From an uncultured Acetobacteraceae bacterium (lineage in GTDB: Bacteria; Pseudomonadota; Alphaproteobacteria; Acetobacterales; Acetobacteraceae), in contig CAIVPZ010000041.1 in the NCBI GenBank assembly GCA_903907955.1, forward strand, positions 124,001 through 188,000: DNA of 64,000 nucleotides. Reading direction: 5' to 3'. A program made the translations under genes and the position numbers. A model generated the notes under the pieces. That model made no database searches. It was not told where the DNA came from and was given only the letters and a program-made list of their open reading frames with translations. Every line of letters begins with the position of its first letter. The stretch's first letter is position 1. Shown one piece after another: positions 23,704 through 32,928 of the stretch.

Positions 23704-24404
23704 TGGCCGGCACCACTTATCAGCAGCGCCGCGGGCAGATTCAGACCTATTTCGACCGCACGGCGTCGGAGGCATGGAAGCGGCTGACCTCCGATGCGCC
23801 GGTCAGCGGCATCCGCGCCACGGTGCGTGCCGGCCGCGACGAAATGCGCCGCACGCTGCTCGACTGGCTGCCCGCGGACCTGCACGGCAAGCGGGTGCTG
23901 GATGCCGGCTGCGGCACCGGCGCGCTGGCGGTGCAGGCCGCACTTCGCGGCGCCACCGTGGTGGCGATCGATGTTGCCGCCACGCTGGTGGACCTTGCCC
24001 GCGAACGTGCGGCCGGGGCCTGCGGCGACGGCAGCATCGCGTTCCTGGTCGGCGATATGCTGGACCCCGCGCTCGGCCATTTCGATCACGTGGTGGGCAT
24101 GGACTCGCTCATCCACTACCGCGCGCCGGACACGGTGGCGGTGCTGACCGGCCTTGCCTCGCGCACCGGATCGTCGATCGTCTTCACCTTCGCGCCGAAA
24201 ACCCTGCCGCTGGCGGTGATGCACGCGGTCGGCCGGCTGTTTCCCCGCCGCGACCGCGCGCCGGCCATCGAGCCGGTCGGCGAGGACACGCTGCGCGGGC
24301 TGATCGCGGCGGAGCCGGGGCTGCGGTCCTGGACGCCCGGGCGGACCCGTCGGGTGGTCAGCGGTTTCTACACTTCGCAGGCTCTGGAGTTGGTACGCGC
24401 ATGA
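23703..24404 (+). CDS. bchM: Mg-protoporphyrin IX methyltransferase BchM
   Basis: 233 residues with a class I SAM-binding loop (VLDAGCGTGALAVQAALRG). The BchM-typical N-terminus is QTYFDRTASEAWKRLTSDAP and the C-terminal part is RRVVSGFYTSQALELVR. It methylates the ring C propionate of Mg-protoporphyrin, producing the AcsF/BchE substrate. TGATG overlaps with both bchL (start) and lhaA (end). Confidence 0.95.
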
Positions 24405-25813
24405 AACGGCTGGGCGACCTTGCACGCCAAGGAATGATGCAGATCGACACGGCGTTCCTGCCGTTCGCCGATGCGGCGACGCCGGAATTGCCGCTGCCAA
24501 GGTTGCTGCGACTGTCGCTGTTCCAGGTTTCGGCCGGTATGGCGGTGGCGCTGGTGATCGGCACCCTGAACCGGGTGATGATCGTCGAACTCGGCGTGCC
24601 GGCCTGGCTGGTGTCGGTGATGATCTCGCTGCCGCTGATCTTCGCGCCGTTCCGTGCGGTGATCGGCTTCAAGTCCGATACGCACCACTCCGCACTTGGC
24701 TGGCGGCGCGTGCCATTCCTCTGGTACGGCACGCTGCTGCAGTTCGGTGGCCTGGCCTTCAACGCCTTCGCGCTGCTGGTGATGTCCGGCGACAACCATG
24801 CGCCGATCATCCTTGGCGACGTTGCGGCGGCGATTTCCTTCCTGATGATTGGTGCCGGGCTGCACACCGTCCAGACGGTCGGCGTGGCCCTGGCGACCGA
24901 CCTCGCCCCCGTCGAGAAGCACCCGCAGGTGCTGACGCTGATGTACGGCATGCTGGCCGTGGGCGGGGTGATCAGCGCCCTGGTGTTCGGTTTGCTGCTG
25001 TCCGATTTCAGCCCGGGCCGGCTGATCCAGGTGGTCCAGGGCGCCGCCGTGGTTACCCTGTTCCTCAACAGCTTCGCGTTGTGGAAGCAGGAGCCGCGCA
25101 ACCCGGCCCGGGCGAAGTCCACCGTCAAGCCGCCGAGCTTCCGCGACGCCTGGAACGAGTTCGTGCACCAGGCGCAGTCCGTCCGGGCCCTGTTCGTTCT
25201 GGGCATCGGCACGGTCGGGTTCTCCATGCAGGACATCCTGCTGGAGCCCTACGGGGGGCAGATCCTGCACCTCCCGGTTGGCACCACCACGCTGCTCACG
25301 GCGCTGCTGCTCAGCGGCCTCATCGGCGGCCTGGTGTTGGCGGCACGGCTGCTGGGCCGCGGCGTGGCGCCTTATCGTGTCGCCGCATGGGGCGTGGTGG
25401 CGGGGTTGGTGGCGTTCAGCTGCGTGCTGAGCGCCGCGCCGGCGGAGTCCAGCGCGCTGTTCGCCGGCGGCACCGCGTTGATCGGCTTTGGCAGCGCTCT
25501 GTTCGTCGCGGGCACGCTGTCGGCGGCGATGCGCAATGCCGAGGGCGGCATGACGGGACTTGCCTTTGGCAGCTGGGGCGCGGTGCAGGCCTTCGCCGCG
25601 GGTGCGGCGATAGCCATCGGCGGCGTGCTGCGCGACGCCATCTCGGTGCTGGCGCAGCACGGTGTGTTCGGCCCCGCGCTGGCCAAGCCGGTGACCGGCT
25701 ATGCGGCCGTCTACTTGCTTGAGATCGTGCTTCTGCTTGTTACCCTGATCGCCATCATCCCGCTGCTGCGCCGCAGCGGGAGTTCGTCAGCTTCCAGCCT
25801 GCGACCAGCCTGA
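24401..25813 (+). CDS. lhaA: LhaA, LH1 assembly factor of the PucC family
   Basis: 470 residues, about 12 helices, BCD-family MFS. The family motif TLNRVMIVELGVPAWLVSVM is present, together with AVIGFKSDTHHSALGWRRVP and MQDILLEPYGGQILHL. In Rhodobacter the gene between bchM and puhA is lhaA, needed for efficient LH1 assembly. It is the second PucC-family gene of the window. The ATG overlaps the bchM stop; a 50-base gap separates it from puhA. Confidence 0.92.
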   Translation: MKRLGDLARQGMMQIDTAFLPFADAATPELPLPRLLRLSLFQVSAGMAVALVIGTLNRVMIVELGVPAWLVSVMISLPLIFAPFRAVIGFKSDTHHSALGWRRVPFLWYGTLLQFGGLAFNAFALLVMSGDNHAPIILGDVAAAISFLMIGAGLHTVQTVGVALATDLAPVEKHPQVLTLMYGMLAVGGVISALVFGLLLSDFSPGRLIQVVQGAAVVTLFLNSFALWKQEPRNPARAKSTVKPPSFRDAWNEFVHQAQSVRALFVLGIGTVGFSMQDILLEPYGGQILHLPVGTTTLLTALLLSGLIGGLVLAARLLGRGVAPYRVAAWGVVAGLVAFSCVLSAAPAESSALFAGGTALIGFGSALFVAGTLSAAMRNAEGGMTGLAFGSWGAVQAFAAGAAIAIGGVLRDAISVLAQHGVFGPALAKPVTGYAAVYLLEIVLLLVTLIAIIPLLRRSGSSSASSLRPA

Positions 25814-25863
25814 GACTTCGTTTCCCCTTATCCAGCTCCCTCACACTCAGCCGAGGTATGCCA

Positions 25864-26631
25864 ATGCACACTGGGCAGATCACTGAACACTTTGACGTCG
25901 CGTTCATGACGCTCCAAGTGTTCTTCCTCTTCTTCGCCGGCCTGATCGTCTATCTCCGGCGCGAAGACAAGCGCGAGGGCTATCCGCTCGTGGGCGAGCG
26001 CCCTGGCGAGACGGCCCACGGGATATTCCCCGCTACCCCCGCCAAGAAAACCTTCCTGCTGCACGACGGCAGCACGGTGACCGTGCCGCGCGACATTCCT
26101 GAGCGCACCCTGGCCCTGAAGCAGGCGCCCGGGCAGCTTGGCGGCACTCCCAACGTGCCCACCGGCAACCCGCTGCGCGATGCAGTCGGCCCGGCTGCCT
26201 ACGCCTTGCGCCAGGACCATCCCGATGAGAGCTGGGAAGGTGAGGCGCGCATCGTGCCGCTGCGCGTGGCCAAGGACTTCTGGATCGACCCGCGCGATCC
26301 CGACGCCCGTGGTTGGGAAGTGGTGGCGGCCGACGGCAAGGTGGCCGGCACCGTCAAGGAAGCCTGGATCGACCGTGTCGAGCCGCAGGTCTATTACTAC
26401 GAGGTCGCGATCGCTGGCGGCCAGGTCGTGATTCTGCCGGCGCGCCTCGCCGTTGTCGATGACAGCGCCAACAAGCTTCTGGTGGAATCGATCACTGCGG
26501 CCCAGTTCGCCGACGTGCCCCGCCTGAAGAACCCGAACCAGATCACGCTGCTCGAGGAAGACAAGATCTCTGGCTACTTCGCCGGCGGGCACCTGTATGC
26601 GGAGCCGTCGCGCCAGGACCCGATCGTTTGA
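25864..26631 (+). CDS. puhA: Photosynthetic reaction centre H subunit
   Basis: 255 residues. The N-terminus MHTGQITEHFDV, the single transmembrane helix (TLQVFFLFFAGLIVYLR) and the following REDKREGYPL are diagnostic. The cytoplasmic beta-rich domain contains VPLRVAKDFWIDPRDPDARG. The ATG at 25864 is favoured over 25858 because GAGG then lies at normal distance and the protein begins MH as in other H subunits. puhA caps the cytoplasmic face of the L/M dimer. Its stop overlaps the puhB start. Confidence 0.96.
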   Translation: MHTGQITEHFDVAFMTLQVFFLFFAGLIVYLRREDKREGYPLVGERPGETAHGIFPATPAKKTFLLHDGSTVTVPRDIPERTLALKQAPGQLGGTPNVPTGNPLRDAVGPAAYALRQDHPDESWEGEARIVPLRVAKDFWIDPRDPDARGWEVVAADGKVAGTVKEAWIDRVEPQVYYYEVAIAGGQVVILPARLAVVDDSANKLLVESITAAQFADVPRLKNPNQITLLEEDKISGYFAGGHLYAEPSRQDPIV

Positions 26632-27275
26632 ACGAACACGAAACCGAACCGGTCCGGGGGTTGCCAGAGCGTCTCCCGGCCGGCGAATCGATCCTCTGGC
26701 AAGGGGCGCCCCGCTGGGGCGCCCTGGCCAGGCGGGTTTTCCATGTCCGCAAGATCGCTTTCAGCTACGCTTTTCTGCTGGCCTGGCTCGTCTATGCCGA
26801 TATCTCGGACGGCCGCGCGGCGGAGGCCATCGTTCGGTCGTCGCTCTGGGCCGGCGGTGCCGCCGTGGCCGGGATCGCGCTGCTGTCGGGCATCGCGCTG
26901 CTGATCGAGCGGACCACCGTCTACACCATCACTACCCGGCGCGTGGTCATGCGGTTCGGCATGGCGTTTCCGATGGCGTTCAATTTCCCATTCCGCCGCA
27001 TCCGCTCGGCCGGGCTGCGCCGCTATGCCGATGGCAGCGGTGACATCCCGCTGGTGCTGGGCGCGGGCGATCACCTCGCCTATGCGGTGCTCTGGCCGCA
27101 CGCGCGGCCATGGCGCTTCTCGAATCCGGAGCCGATGCTGCGCGGATTGTCCGACGCCCGACAGGTCGCCGAAATTCTCGCCCGTGCCCTGGCCGAGGAC
27201 ATGCAGACGCGCACCCCGGTCGCTGCCGGAGATGCGTCGGCATCCGGCCCTTCAGCGAAGGCCGCGGCGGCGTGA
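26628..27275 (+). CDS. puhB: Reaction centre assembly protein PuhB
   Basis: 215 residues from a TTG start that overlaps the puhA stop (TTGA). No ATG or GTG lies near the conserved N-terminal motif EPVRGLPERLPAGESILWQG. Helices at about 40-60 and 70-95 are followed by a PH-like domain (TTVYTITTRRVVMRFGMA). PuhB is a dimeric membrane assembly factor for reaction centre and LH1. Confidence 0.93.
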   Translation: MNEHETEPVRGLPERLPAGESILWQGAPRWGALARRVFHVRKIAFSYAFLLAWLVYADISDGRAAEAIVRSSLWAGGAAVAGIALLSGIALLIERTTVYTITTRRVVMRFGMAFPMAFNFPFRRIRSAGLRRYADGSGDIPLVLGAGDHLAYAVLWPHARPWRFSNPEPMLRGLSDARQVAEILARALAEDMQTRTPVAAGDASASGPSAKAAAA

Positions 27276-27288
27276 CCGGACCAAATCC

Positions 27289-27756
27289 ATGACCACCCCC
27301 ATGTATACGCGGCCGTTCCCGCGCTTCGCCCTGATCGGCGCCGGGGTGCTGATCGTGGCGACAATCACCGTCGCCGCGGTCGTGCAATATCTCGGTGTCG
27401 ATACTTTCCCGCCGACTGCTGCGGTTCTGGCGTCGCGCGATCTGCGCTTCGAGGACCAAGCCGACGGGTCGGTCAGAGTGATCAACGGGGCCGATGGCTC
27501 GGTGCTTCAGGTGCTGGCGCCCGGCACCAATGGCTTCCTGCGTGGCACGCTGCGGGGTTTCGCCCGCGAGCGCCGGCTTGAGGCGATCGGCCCCGCCACG
27601 CCGTTCCGCCTGACCGCCTACGCCGATGGACGCCTGGTCCTGGAGGACACGGAAACCGGCCGCCGCACCGACCTGGAGGCGTTCGGTCACAGCAATGTGG
27701 AAGTCTTCTCGCGCTTCCTGCCACCCCCGAGCGCCAGACCCGGCGCCAGGCCATGA
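27289..27756 (+). CDS. puhC: Photosynthetic complex assembly protein PuhC
   Basis: 155 residues: one N-terminal transmembrane helix (FALIGAGVLIVATITVAAVV) and a periplasmic domain with RDLRFEDQADGSVRVINGAD and VLQVLAPGTNGFLRGTLRGF, typical of PuhC. It is needed for LH1-RC organisation in Rhodobacter. It lies 13 bases after puhB and overlaps the next small gene by four bases. Confidence 0.92.
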   Translation: MTTPMYTRPFPRFALIGAGVLIVATITVAAVVQYLGVDTFPPTAAVLASRDLRFEDQADGSVRVINGADGSVLQVLAPGTNGFLRGTLRGFARERRLEAIGPATPFRLTAYADGRLVLEDTETGRRTDLEAFGHSNVEVFSRFLPPPSARPGARP

Positions 27757-28037
27757 TTTTCGGTCCCCGCACCGTTGATGTCACCTGCATGGTGGACATC
27801 GAACAGACGCCCGAGAGCCTGCACGCCCACGCGATCCCCGACGGCATCGACATCCGCCCGGGCGATAGGGTGATCGTGCATGGCGCCCCCACCGAAGTTC
27901 GTTTCGGCGACCATGTGACGCTGCAGTGCCGCGCGACGGTGATCCGCGCGGGCTGGCTGAAACGGCTCTGGACAAGAAAAACCAGCCTCTTCGCGCTCTC
28001 TGAGCTCTACGAAGTGGGCTTCCAACGGGGGACCTGA
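27753..28037 (+). CDS. Small conserved-position protein between puhC and acsF (94 aa)
   Basis: A 94-residue soluble protein without signal or membrane segments. Visible features are IRPGDRVIVHGAPTEVRFGD, a C-terminal basic stretch (RAGWLKRLWTRKTSL) and a final LFALSELYEVGFQRGT. It is coupled by ATGA to puhC and its stop abuts acsF. A small gene at this place occurs in other purple bacterial clusters, but I cannot assign a function. A role in complex assembly or cyclase support is a guess from context. Confidence 0.75.
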   Translation: MIFGPRTVDVTCMVDIEQTPESLHAHAIPDGIDIRPGDRVIVHGAPTEVRFGDHVTLQCRATVIRAGWLKRLWTRKTSLFALSELYEVGFQRGT

Positions 28038-29111
28038 ATGGACGCTCTGACGGATCCGCGGCCGGACCAGTTCATAAACGAGACGACACGGCTGGCGCAG
28101 GCGAACACGGTGCTGGCGCCCCGCTTCTACACCACCGACTTCGCCGCCATGGACAGGTTCGGCGTCTCGGCGGTGGGTGCGGAGTGGGACGAACTGATGG
28201 CCGAGTTCGCCCGCGACACCAACCGCGGCCATTTCATTCGCAACGAGGATTTTGACCTCGACCTGTCCACCCTGCCGCCGGAGCTGAAGCGCGAGTTCAT
28301 CGACTTCCTGGTCAGCTCGGTGACGGCGGAATTCTCCGGTTGCGTGCTGTACGCGGAAATCAAGAAGCGCATCAGCAACCCGAAAATCCGCGACTGGTTC
28401 GGCTACATGGCCCGCGACGAGGCGCGGCATGCCGGGTTCATCAACGACACGCTGAAGGATTTCGGCGTCGGCGTGGACCTCGGCTTCCTCACCAAAGCGA
28501 AGAAGTACACCTACTTCCAGCCGAAATTCATCTTCTACGCCGTCTACCTGTCGGAGAAGATCGGCTACGCCCGCTACATCACCATCTTCCGCCAGTTTGA
28601 ACGCCACCCGGAACTGCGTTTCCATCCCATCTTCAAATGGTTCGAGAACTGGTGCCAGGACGAGTTCCGCCACGGCGAGGCGTTCGCCATGGCGATGCGC
28701 GCCAACCCACGGCTGCTGAGCGGCGGCAACAAGCTGTGGATCAAGTTCTTCCTGCTCTCGGTCTATGCCACGATGTATGTGCGCGACCATGCGCGGCCGG
28801 CCTTCCACGCGGCGCTCGGCGTCGATCCCACCGAGTACGGCTACCAGGTGTTCGGCATCACCAACGAGATCACCAAACAGGTGTTCCCGCTGACCCTCGA
28901 CATCGATGCGCCAGCCTTCCGCGCCGGCATGGAACGGCTGTGGCAGGTTTCGCGGGCGCTGGCGGCGGCGCGCGCGCAGGGCGGCGTGCTCGCCCGGCTG
29001 AAGCAGGTCGGGCTGACCGCTGCCGCCGCGGCGACCATCCTGCGGCTTTACCTGGTGCCGGCAAAGCCGAACGAGCTGCCCGCCCGGGTACGGCTCGCCG
29101 CTGCCTGGTAG
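28038..29111 (+). CDS. acsF: Aerobic Mg-protoporphyrin IX monomethyl ester cyclase AcsF
   Basis: 357 residues, ferritin-like diiron oxygenase. Iron ligands are visible in [35 protein letters not shown] and [15 protein letters not shown] (DE.RH patterns). It forms ring E (protochlorophyllide) with molecular oxygen. The ATG follows the previous stop directly. The anaerobic counterpart bchE is also in this window, so both routes are available. Confidence 0.97.
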   Translation: MDALTDPRPDQFINETTRLAQANTVLAPRFYTTDFAAMDRFGVSAVGAEWDELMAEFARDTNRGHFIRNEDFDLDLSTLPPELKREFIDFLVSSVTAEFSGCVLYAEIKKRISNPKIRDWFGYMARDEARHAGFINDTLKDFGVGVDLGFLTKAKKYTYFQPKFIFYAVYLSEKIGYARYITIFRQFERHPELRFHPIFKWFENWCQDEFRHGEAFAMAMRANPRLLSGGNKLWIKFFLLSVYATMYVRDHARPAFHAALGVDPTEYGYQVFGITNEITKQVFPLTLDIDAPAFRAGMERLWQVSRALAAARAQGGVLARLKQVGLTAAAAATILRLYLVPAKPNELPARVRLAAAW

Positions 29112-29126
29112 AGCGAAACATTCCCG

Positions 29127-30899
29127 ATGTCCCACTACGTCTATCCCGCGCTGCACGCCCTGTTCATCTGGTGGTTCAGCACCGGCCTGGTGATCTATCT
29201 GGACGGTCTGCCGCGCCGGACCTTCAAATGGACGATGCTGGGCGCGACGGTGCTGCTGGCGCTGTCGCTGGCGGGGCTCGCTTTCAGCGGCGATGACCGC
29301 AGTGTCGGCGGCGCCTACCAGGCATTCACCTATGGTCTGCTGGCCTGGGCATGGCTGGAGGTGAGTTTCTATCTCGGCTACGTCACCGGCGTGCGCAAGC
29401 AGGCCTGCCCGGAAGGCTGCCGCGGCTGGCGGCATTTCGGGCACGCCGTGCAGGCCTGCCTCTGGCACGAACTCGCAATCCTGGCGCTGGCGGCGGCGGT
29501 GATCGGTGTCACCTGGGGCCGGCCGAACCAGATCGGCACCTGGACGTTCATGGTGCTGTGGTGGATGCACCAAAGCGCACGGCTGAACGTGTTCCTCGGC
29601 GTGCGCAACCTCAACGAGGAATTCATCCCCGACCACCTTGCGTTCCTCAAGAGCTTTTTCCGCAAGGCGCCGATGAACCTGCTGTTTCCGGTTTCGGTGT
29701 CGGTGTCCACCGTGGTGGCGGCGATGCTGTTCCGGCACGCCCTGACGGCCGATGCCGCCACGGCCGCCGGATACACCTTCGTCGCCACGCTGATGACGCT
29801 GGCGATCCTGGAGCACTGGTTCCTGGTATTGCCGCTGCCGGCGGCGGCGCTGTGGCAATGGAGTCTGCAGTCGCATCGCCCGCCGCACGGCTTTGATGTC
29901 GAGGTGGTCTCGGGTTTTTTCGGCGCCGGCAAGACCAGCTTCCTGCGCCGGCGGCTGGAACGGATCGATCCGGCGGTGTGCACGCTGGTGCTGGTGGCCG
30001 ATCCCGAAGCGATGCATCTGGACACCGCGCTGCTGCGCGGCCGCGGCCAGGGGACCAAGGCGGGCGGTGCCGTGTTCCTGCCGCTGGCGCGAAACCTGTC
30101 GGTGCAGATACGCGAGTCGGCGATCCGCTGGTCGCCGCACCGCATCATCATCGAGCCGTCCGGCAGCGCCGATCTCGGTGCGCTGCTCGGCCTGCTGGCG
30201 CGTCCTGATCTGAAGCCGCTGGTGAGCAGCGTGCAGGTGACGGCGATCATCGACGCCGGCGCATTCCTGCGCGACTACGCCAGGCTGGAGCGCCATTTCG
30301 AGCAACAGGCGACGCTCGCGCATACCCTGGTGGTGAACAAGACCGATCTGGTCGCGCCGGCGGAGTTGCGCATGGTCGAGGCGACGCTGCGCGAGCTGAA
30401 CCCGCTGGCGCAAATCGTTCCGGCCACGCACGGCGCGTTGCGCGCCGTGATGCCGCGTGCCACGATCCGGCAGGGCGATATCGCCGGGAACGGCCTCACG
30501 GCGCGGCCGGACGGCGTCGCGGCCTGGGACATGACCATCGACGAGGCAACCGGCCTGGTTGAAGCCCGACATTTCGATCCGCAGTCGGACCCGCTTGGCT
30601 TCGCGACCTGGAGCACCACGTTGCCCGGAAGCTGCGATCCGCAACTGCTGCAGGAACTGCTCGAAGCCGTGGCCGACGGAGCGTTCGGCCAGATCGAGCG
30701 GGTGAAGGGCGTGGTGCGGTCCGGCATGGGATGGGTGCGGTTCGATTGTTCCGGCGGCCGACCAAACCTGCTGGCCTTTGCGGCTGGCGAGGACGAGACG
30801 CCCCGTCTGGTCGCGGTGGGACGCGAGATTGACCGCGGCCGGTTGCAGGCGGCGTTCGCGGCCTGCACCATGCCGCCGGCGCGCATGAACAGAACTTAA
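29127..30899 (+). CDS. puhE: PuhE (DUF3623) fused to a CobW-like G3E GTPase
   Basis: 590 residues in one uninterrupted frame. Residues 1 to about 250 are PuhE, a multi-helix membrane assembly protein (YVYPALHALFIWWFSTGLVI, WWMHQSARLNVFLGVRNLNE). From about residue 255 a COG0523/CobW-type GTPase follows, with Walker A GFFGAGKTS at 263-271, IIIEPSGSADLGALL, the guanine motif NKTDLV and a C-terminal domain (QIERVKGVVRSGMGWVRFD). The CxCC metal-binding motif of this family is absent; the aligned stretch reads AGGAVFLPLARNL. CobW-type proteins insert or deliver metals in known cases. The neighbours acsF (diiron) and hemA make a role in cofactor loading or assembly possible, but unproven. I know of no standard annotation for this fusion. 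Confidence 0.88.
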   Translation: MSHYVYPALHALFIWWFSTGLVIYLDGLPRRTFKWTMLGATVLLALSLAGLAFSGDDRSVGGAYQAFTYGLLAWAWLEVSFYLGYVTGVRKQACPEGCRGWRHFGHAVQACLWHELAILALAAAVIGVTWGRPNQIGTWTFMVLWWMHQSARLNVFLGVRNLNEEFIPDHLAFLKSFFRKAPMNLLFPVSVSVSTVVAAMLFRHALTADAATAAGYTFVATLMTLAILEHWFLVLPLPAAALWQWSLQSHRPPHGFDVEVVSGFFGAGKTSFLRRRLERIDPAVCTLVLVADPEAMHLDTALLRGRGQGTKAGGAVFLPLARNLSVQIRESAIRWSPHRIIIEPSGSADLGALLGLLARPDLKPLVSSVQVTAIIDAGAFLRDYARLERHFEQQATLAHTLVVNKTDLVAPAELRMVEATLRELNPLAQIVPATHGALRAVMPRATIRQGDIAGNGLTARPDGVAAWDMTIDEATGLVEARHFDPQSDPLGFATWSTTLPGSCDPQLLQELLEAVADGAFGQIERVKGVVRSGMGWVRFDCSGGRPNLLAFAAGEDETPRLVAVGREIDRGRLQAAFAACTMPPARMNRT

Positions 30900-30981
30900 C
30901 TTCGGCGAATACTCTGCGCGCGAAAGTATCGTGTAAAACGGCACTACCGCGCTCAAGACGGTGCCAATTCGGAGGCCATGC

Positions 30982-32193
30982 ATGAACTACGAAGCCTTCT
31001 TCAGCAAACAACTCGATGGCCTCCGTCGTGAGGGTCGCTACCGGGTGTTCGCCGACCTCGAACGCCATGTGGGCGAGTTCCCGCGCGCCACGCACCATCG
31101 TGAGCGCGGACCAAACAAGGTGACAGTGTGGTGCTCCAACGATTACCTCGGCATGGGGCAGCATCCTGAGGTGCTGGCAGCCATGCATGAGGCGCTGGAC
31201 CGGTGCGGTGCGGGTGCGGGTGGCACGCGCAACATCTCGGGCACCAACCACTACCATGTGCTGCTCGAGCGCGAGCTCGCCGACCTGCACGGCACTGAGG
31301 CGGCGCTGCTGTTCAACTCGGGCTACATGTCGAACTGGGCAACGCTGACCACCCTGGCGGCGCGCATCCCGGGCTGCGTGGTGGTGTCGGACGAGCTGAT
31401 CCACGCCTCGATGATCGAGGGCGTGCGGCACAGCCGTGCCGAGAAGCGCATCTTCGCCCATAATGATCCCGCCGACCTCGAACGGCAGCTTGTCGAGATC
31501 GGGCCGGACCGGCCGAAGCTGGTGGCTTTCGAATCGGTCTACTCGATGGACGGCGACATCGCCCCGATCGCTGAAATCCTCGACATCTGCGACAAGCACA
31601 ACGCGATGACCTACATCGACGAGGTGCACGCGGTGGGCATGTATGGCCCGCGCGGCGGCGGCGTCGCCGAACGCGAGGGGCTGTCGCACCGGCTGACGGT
31701 GATCGAGGGCACGCTCGGCAAGGCGTTCGGCGTGGCCGGCGGCTATATCGCCGGCTCGGCCGCGATGTGCGATTTCGTGCGCAGCTTCGCCTCCGGCTTC
31801 ATCTTCACCACCTCCATTCCGCCGTCGGTGGCGGCGGGCGCAATCGCCAGCATCCGCCATCTCAAGGCCAGCGATGCCGAGCGCCTTGCCCAGCGGGACC
31901 GCGTTGCCCGGGTGCGCCGCCGGCTCGAGGAGGTCGGCGTGCCGCATCTCGAAAATCCAAGCCACATTGTGCCGGTGATGGTCAACGATGCGGTTATCTG
32001 CAAGCAGATCGGCGACCAGCTGCTTGATCACCACGGCATCTATGTGCAGCCGATCAACTACCCGACCGTGCCGCGCGGCACCGAGCGCCTGCGGTTCACG
32101 CCGGGGCCGCTCCACACCGATGCCGACATCGAACACCTGGTATCGTCGCTGTCGGCCATCTGGTCGCAGTTCAGCCTGCAGCGCGCTGCCTGA
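30982..32193 (+). CDS. hemA: 5-aminolevulinate synthase HemA
   Basis: 403 residues from ATG at 30982 with GGAGG seven bases before. It is a PLP enzyme of the alpha-oxoamine synthase family: [20 protein letters not shown], the Asp site [14 protein letters not shown], and the PLP lysine in [16 protein letters not shown]. It condenses glycine and succinyl-CoA, the first step of tetrapyrrole synthesis by the C4 route. It ends the long bchF-hemA unit and is followed by a strong hairpin. Its inclusion in the cluster ties precursor supply to pigment synthesis. Confidence 0.96.
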   Translation: MNYEAFFSKQLDGLRREGRYRVFADLERHVGEFPRATHHRERGPNKVTVWCSNDYLGMGQHPEVLAAMHEALDRCGAGAGGTRNISGTNHYHVLLERELADLHGTEAALLFNSGYMSNWATLTTLAARIPGCVVVSDELIHASMIEGVRHSRAEKRIFAHNDPADLERQLVEIGPDRPKLVAFESVYSMDGDIAPIAEILDICDKHNAMTYIDEVHAVGMYGPRGGGVAEREGLSHRLTVIEGTLGKAFGVAGGYIAGSAAMCDFVRSFASGFIFTTSIPPSVAAGAIASIRHLKASDAERLAQRDRVARVRRRLEEVGVPHLENPSHIVPVMVNDAVICKQIGDQLLDHHGIYVQPINYPTVPRGTERLRFTPGPLHTDADIEHLVSSLSAIWSQFSLQRAA

Positions 32194-32200
32194 CCATCAG

Positions 32201-32255
32201 GCCGCGCCGGACGGGACGACGCAGGTGCAACCTGCAATGTCCCGTTCGGCGCGGC
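32201..32255 (+). terminator. Strong nested hairpin after hemA
   Basis: A 17-bp stem (32201-32217 with 32239-32255) has a single G-T wobble. The loop holds a second small stem, GCAGGT/ACCTGC. There is no T-run. It probably ends or processes the bchF-hemA transcript and separates it from the HiPIP gene. Confidence 0.65.
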
Positions 32256-32326
32256 GCATGCGCCACGTTGCAATAGCTTTGGTTAAACCCTAATACGTCC
32301 GCGCAGTCAGAGAGGGGCCACCTTCC

Positions 32327-32584
32327 GTGAGCAACAACGAAATCAAGACGTCGCGCCGCACCGTCCTGTGTGCAGGCGCCGCCGCCGTCGCCGCCGTCGG
32401 CATTGCCGGCCGTGCGGTCGCGCAGGAAAAGATCGACAAGTCGATCGTCATGTACCAGGACAAGCCGCACGAGGGTCAGCAGTGCGACAAGTGCCTGCAG
32501 TTCGTGGCGCCCAACTCCTGTACCATCGTGGCCGGGGTGATCAGCCCGACCGGCTGGTGCGGCGCCTTCGCACCCAAGCCGTAA
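32327..32584 (+). CDS. hip: High-potential iron-sulfur protein (HiPIP) precursor
   Basis: 85 residues from GTG at 32327. A Tat signal (TSRRTVLCAGAAAVAAVGIA, cleavage after AVAQ) leaves a mature protein of about 52 residues. The four cluster Cys are in QCDKCLQFVAPNSC and PTGWCGAFAP (spacing C-x2-C-x8-C-x12-C), with the typical GWC near the end. HiPIPs carry electrons in the periplasm from bc1 to the reaction-centre cytochrome. This is among the shortest of the family. Position between hemA and bchI, flanked by hairpins on both sides, suggests its own transcript. Confidence 0.92.
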   Translation: MSNNEIKTSRRTVLCAGAAAVAAVGIAGRAVAQEKIDKSIVMYQDKPHEGQQCDKCLQFVAPNSCTIVAGVISPTGWCGAFAPKP

Positions 32585-32612
32585 CGGCAACCCTGCCGGC
32601 CCGGGCCCCTGC

Positions 32613-32675
32613 GCGCAGCCGAATCAGGCTGCGCCGGGGGTGCCGTCGCGACTGCGTCGTGCCGTGCAGTCGCGA
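32613..32675. terminator. Two consecutive hairpins after the HiPIP gene
   Basis: Stem 1 is GCGCAGCC/GGCTGCGC at 32613-32634. Stem 2 is the 10-bp TCGCGACTGC/GCAGTCGCGA at 32646-32675. Both are perfect and lie within 90 bases of the HiPIP stop. Confidence 0.6.
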
Positions 32676-32928
32676 TCAAGTCAGGGCCTGATGACATCCA
32701 CGTCGCCCGCCTCCAAGTGGCCTAGGTCGTGCAGGACGAGCGCTGCACAGCCGAAGCCGGGGCCGGAATCGCGGCTGACGCGGATGATGGCGCGATGGAT
32801 CCTCGCCCTGCGACCTGCGCGGCGTGCGGGATCGCTGACCATCTTGGCGCCACCTGTGCCCCGGAACGTTCTCCGAAGTCGAAGCGACTGCTCGCCGGGA
32901 TGACCGGGCTTCGCGAAATGGCCTGATC
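32676..32928. other. Spacer before bchI, no supported gene
   Basis: About 250 bases between the HiPIP terminators and bchI. An 84-codon frame on the minus strand (32681-32935) has GC-rich third positions in its last 45 codons (ending LVLHDLGHLEAGDVDVIRP). It has no recognisable family or ribosome site and may be a gene remnant. The bchI promoter, if separate, must lie here; I see no clear one. Confidence 0.3.
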
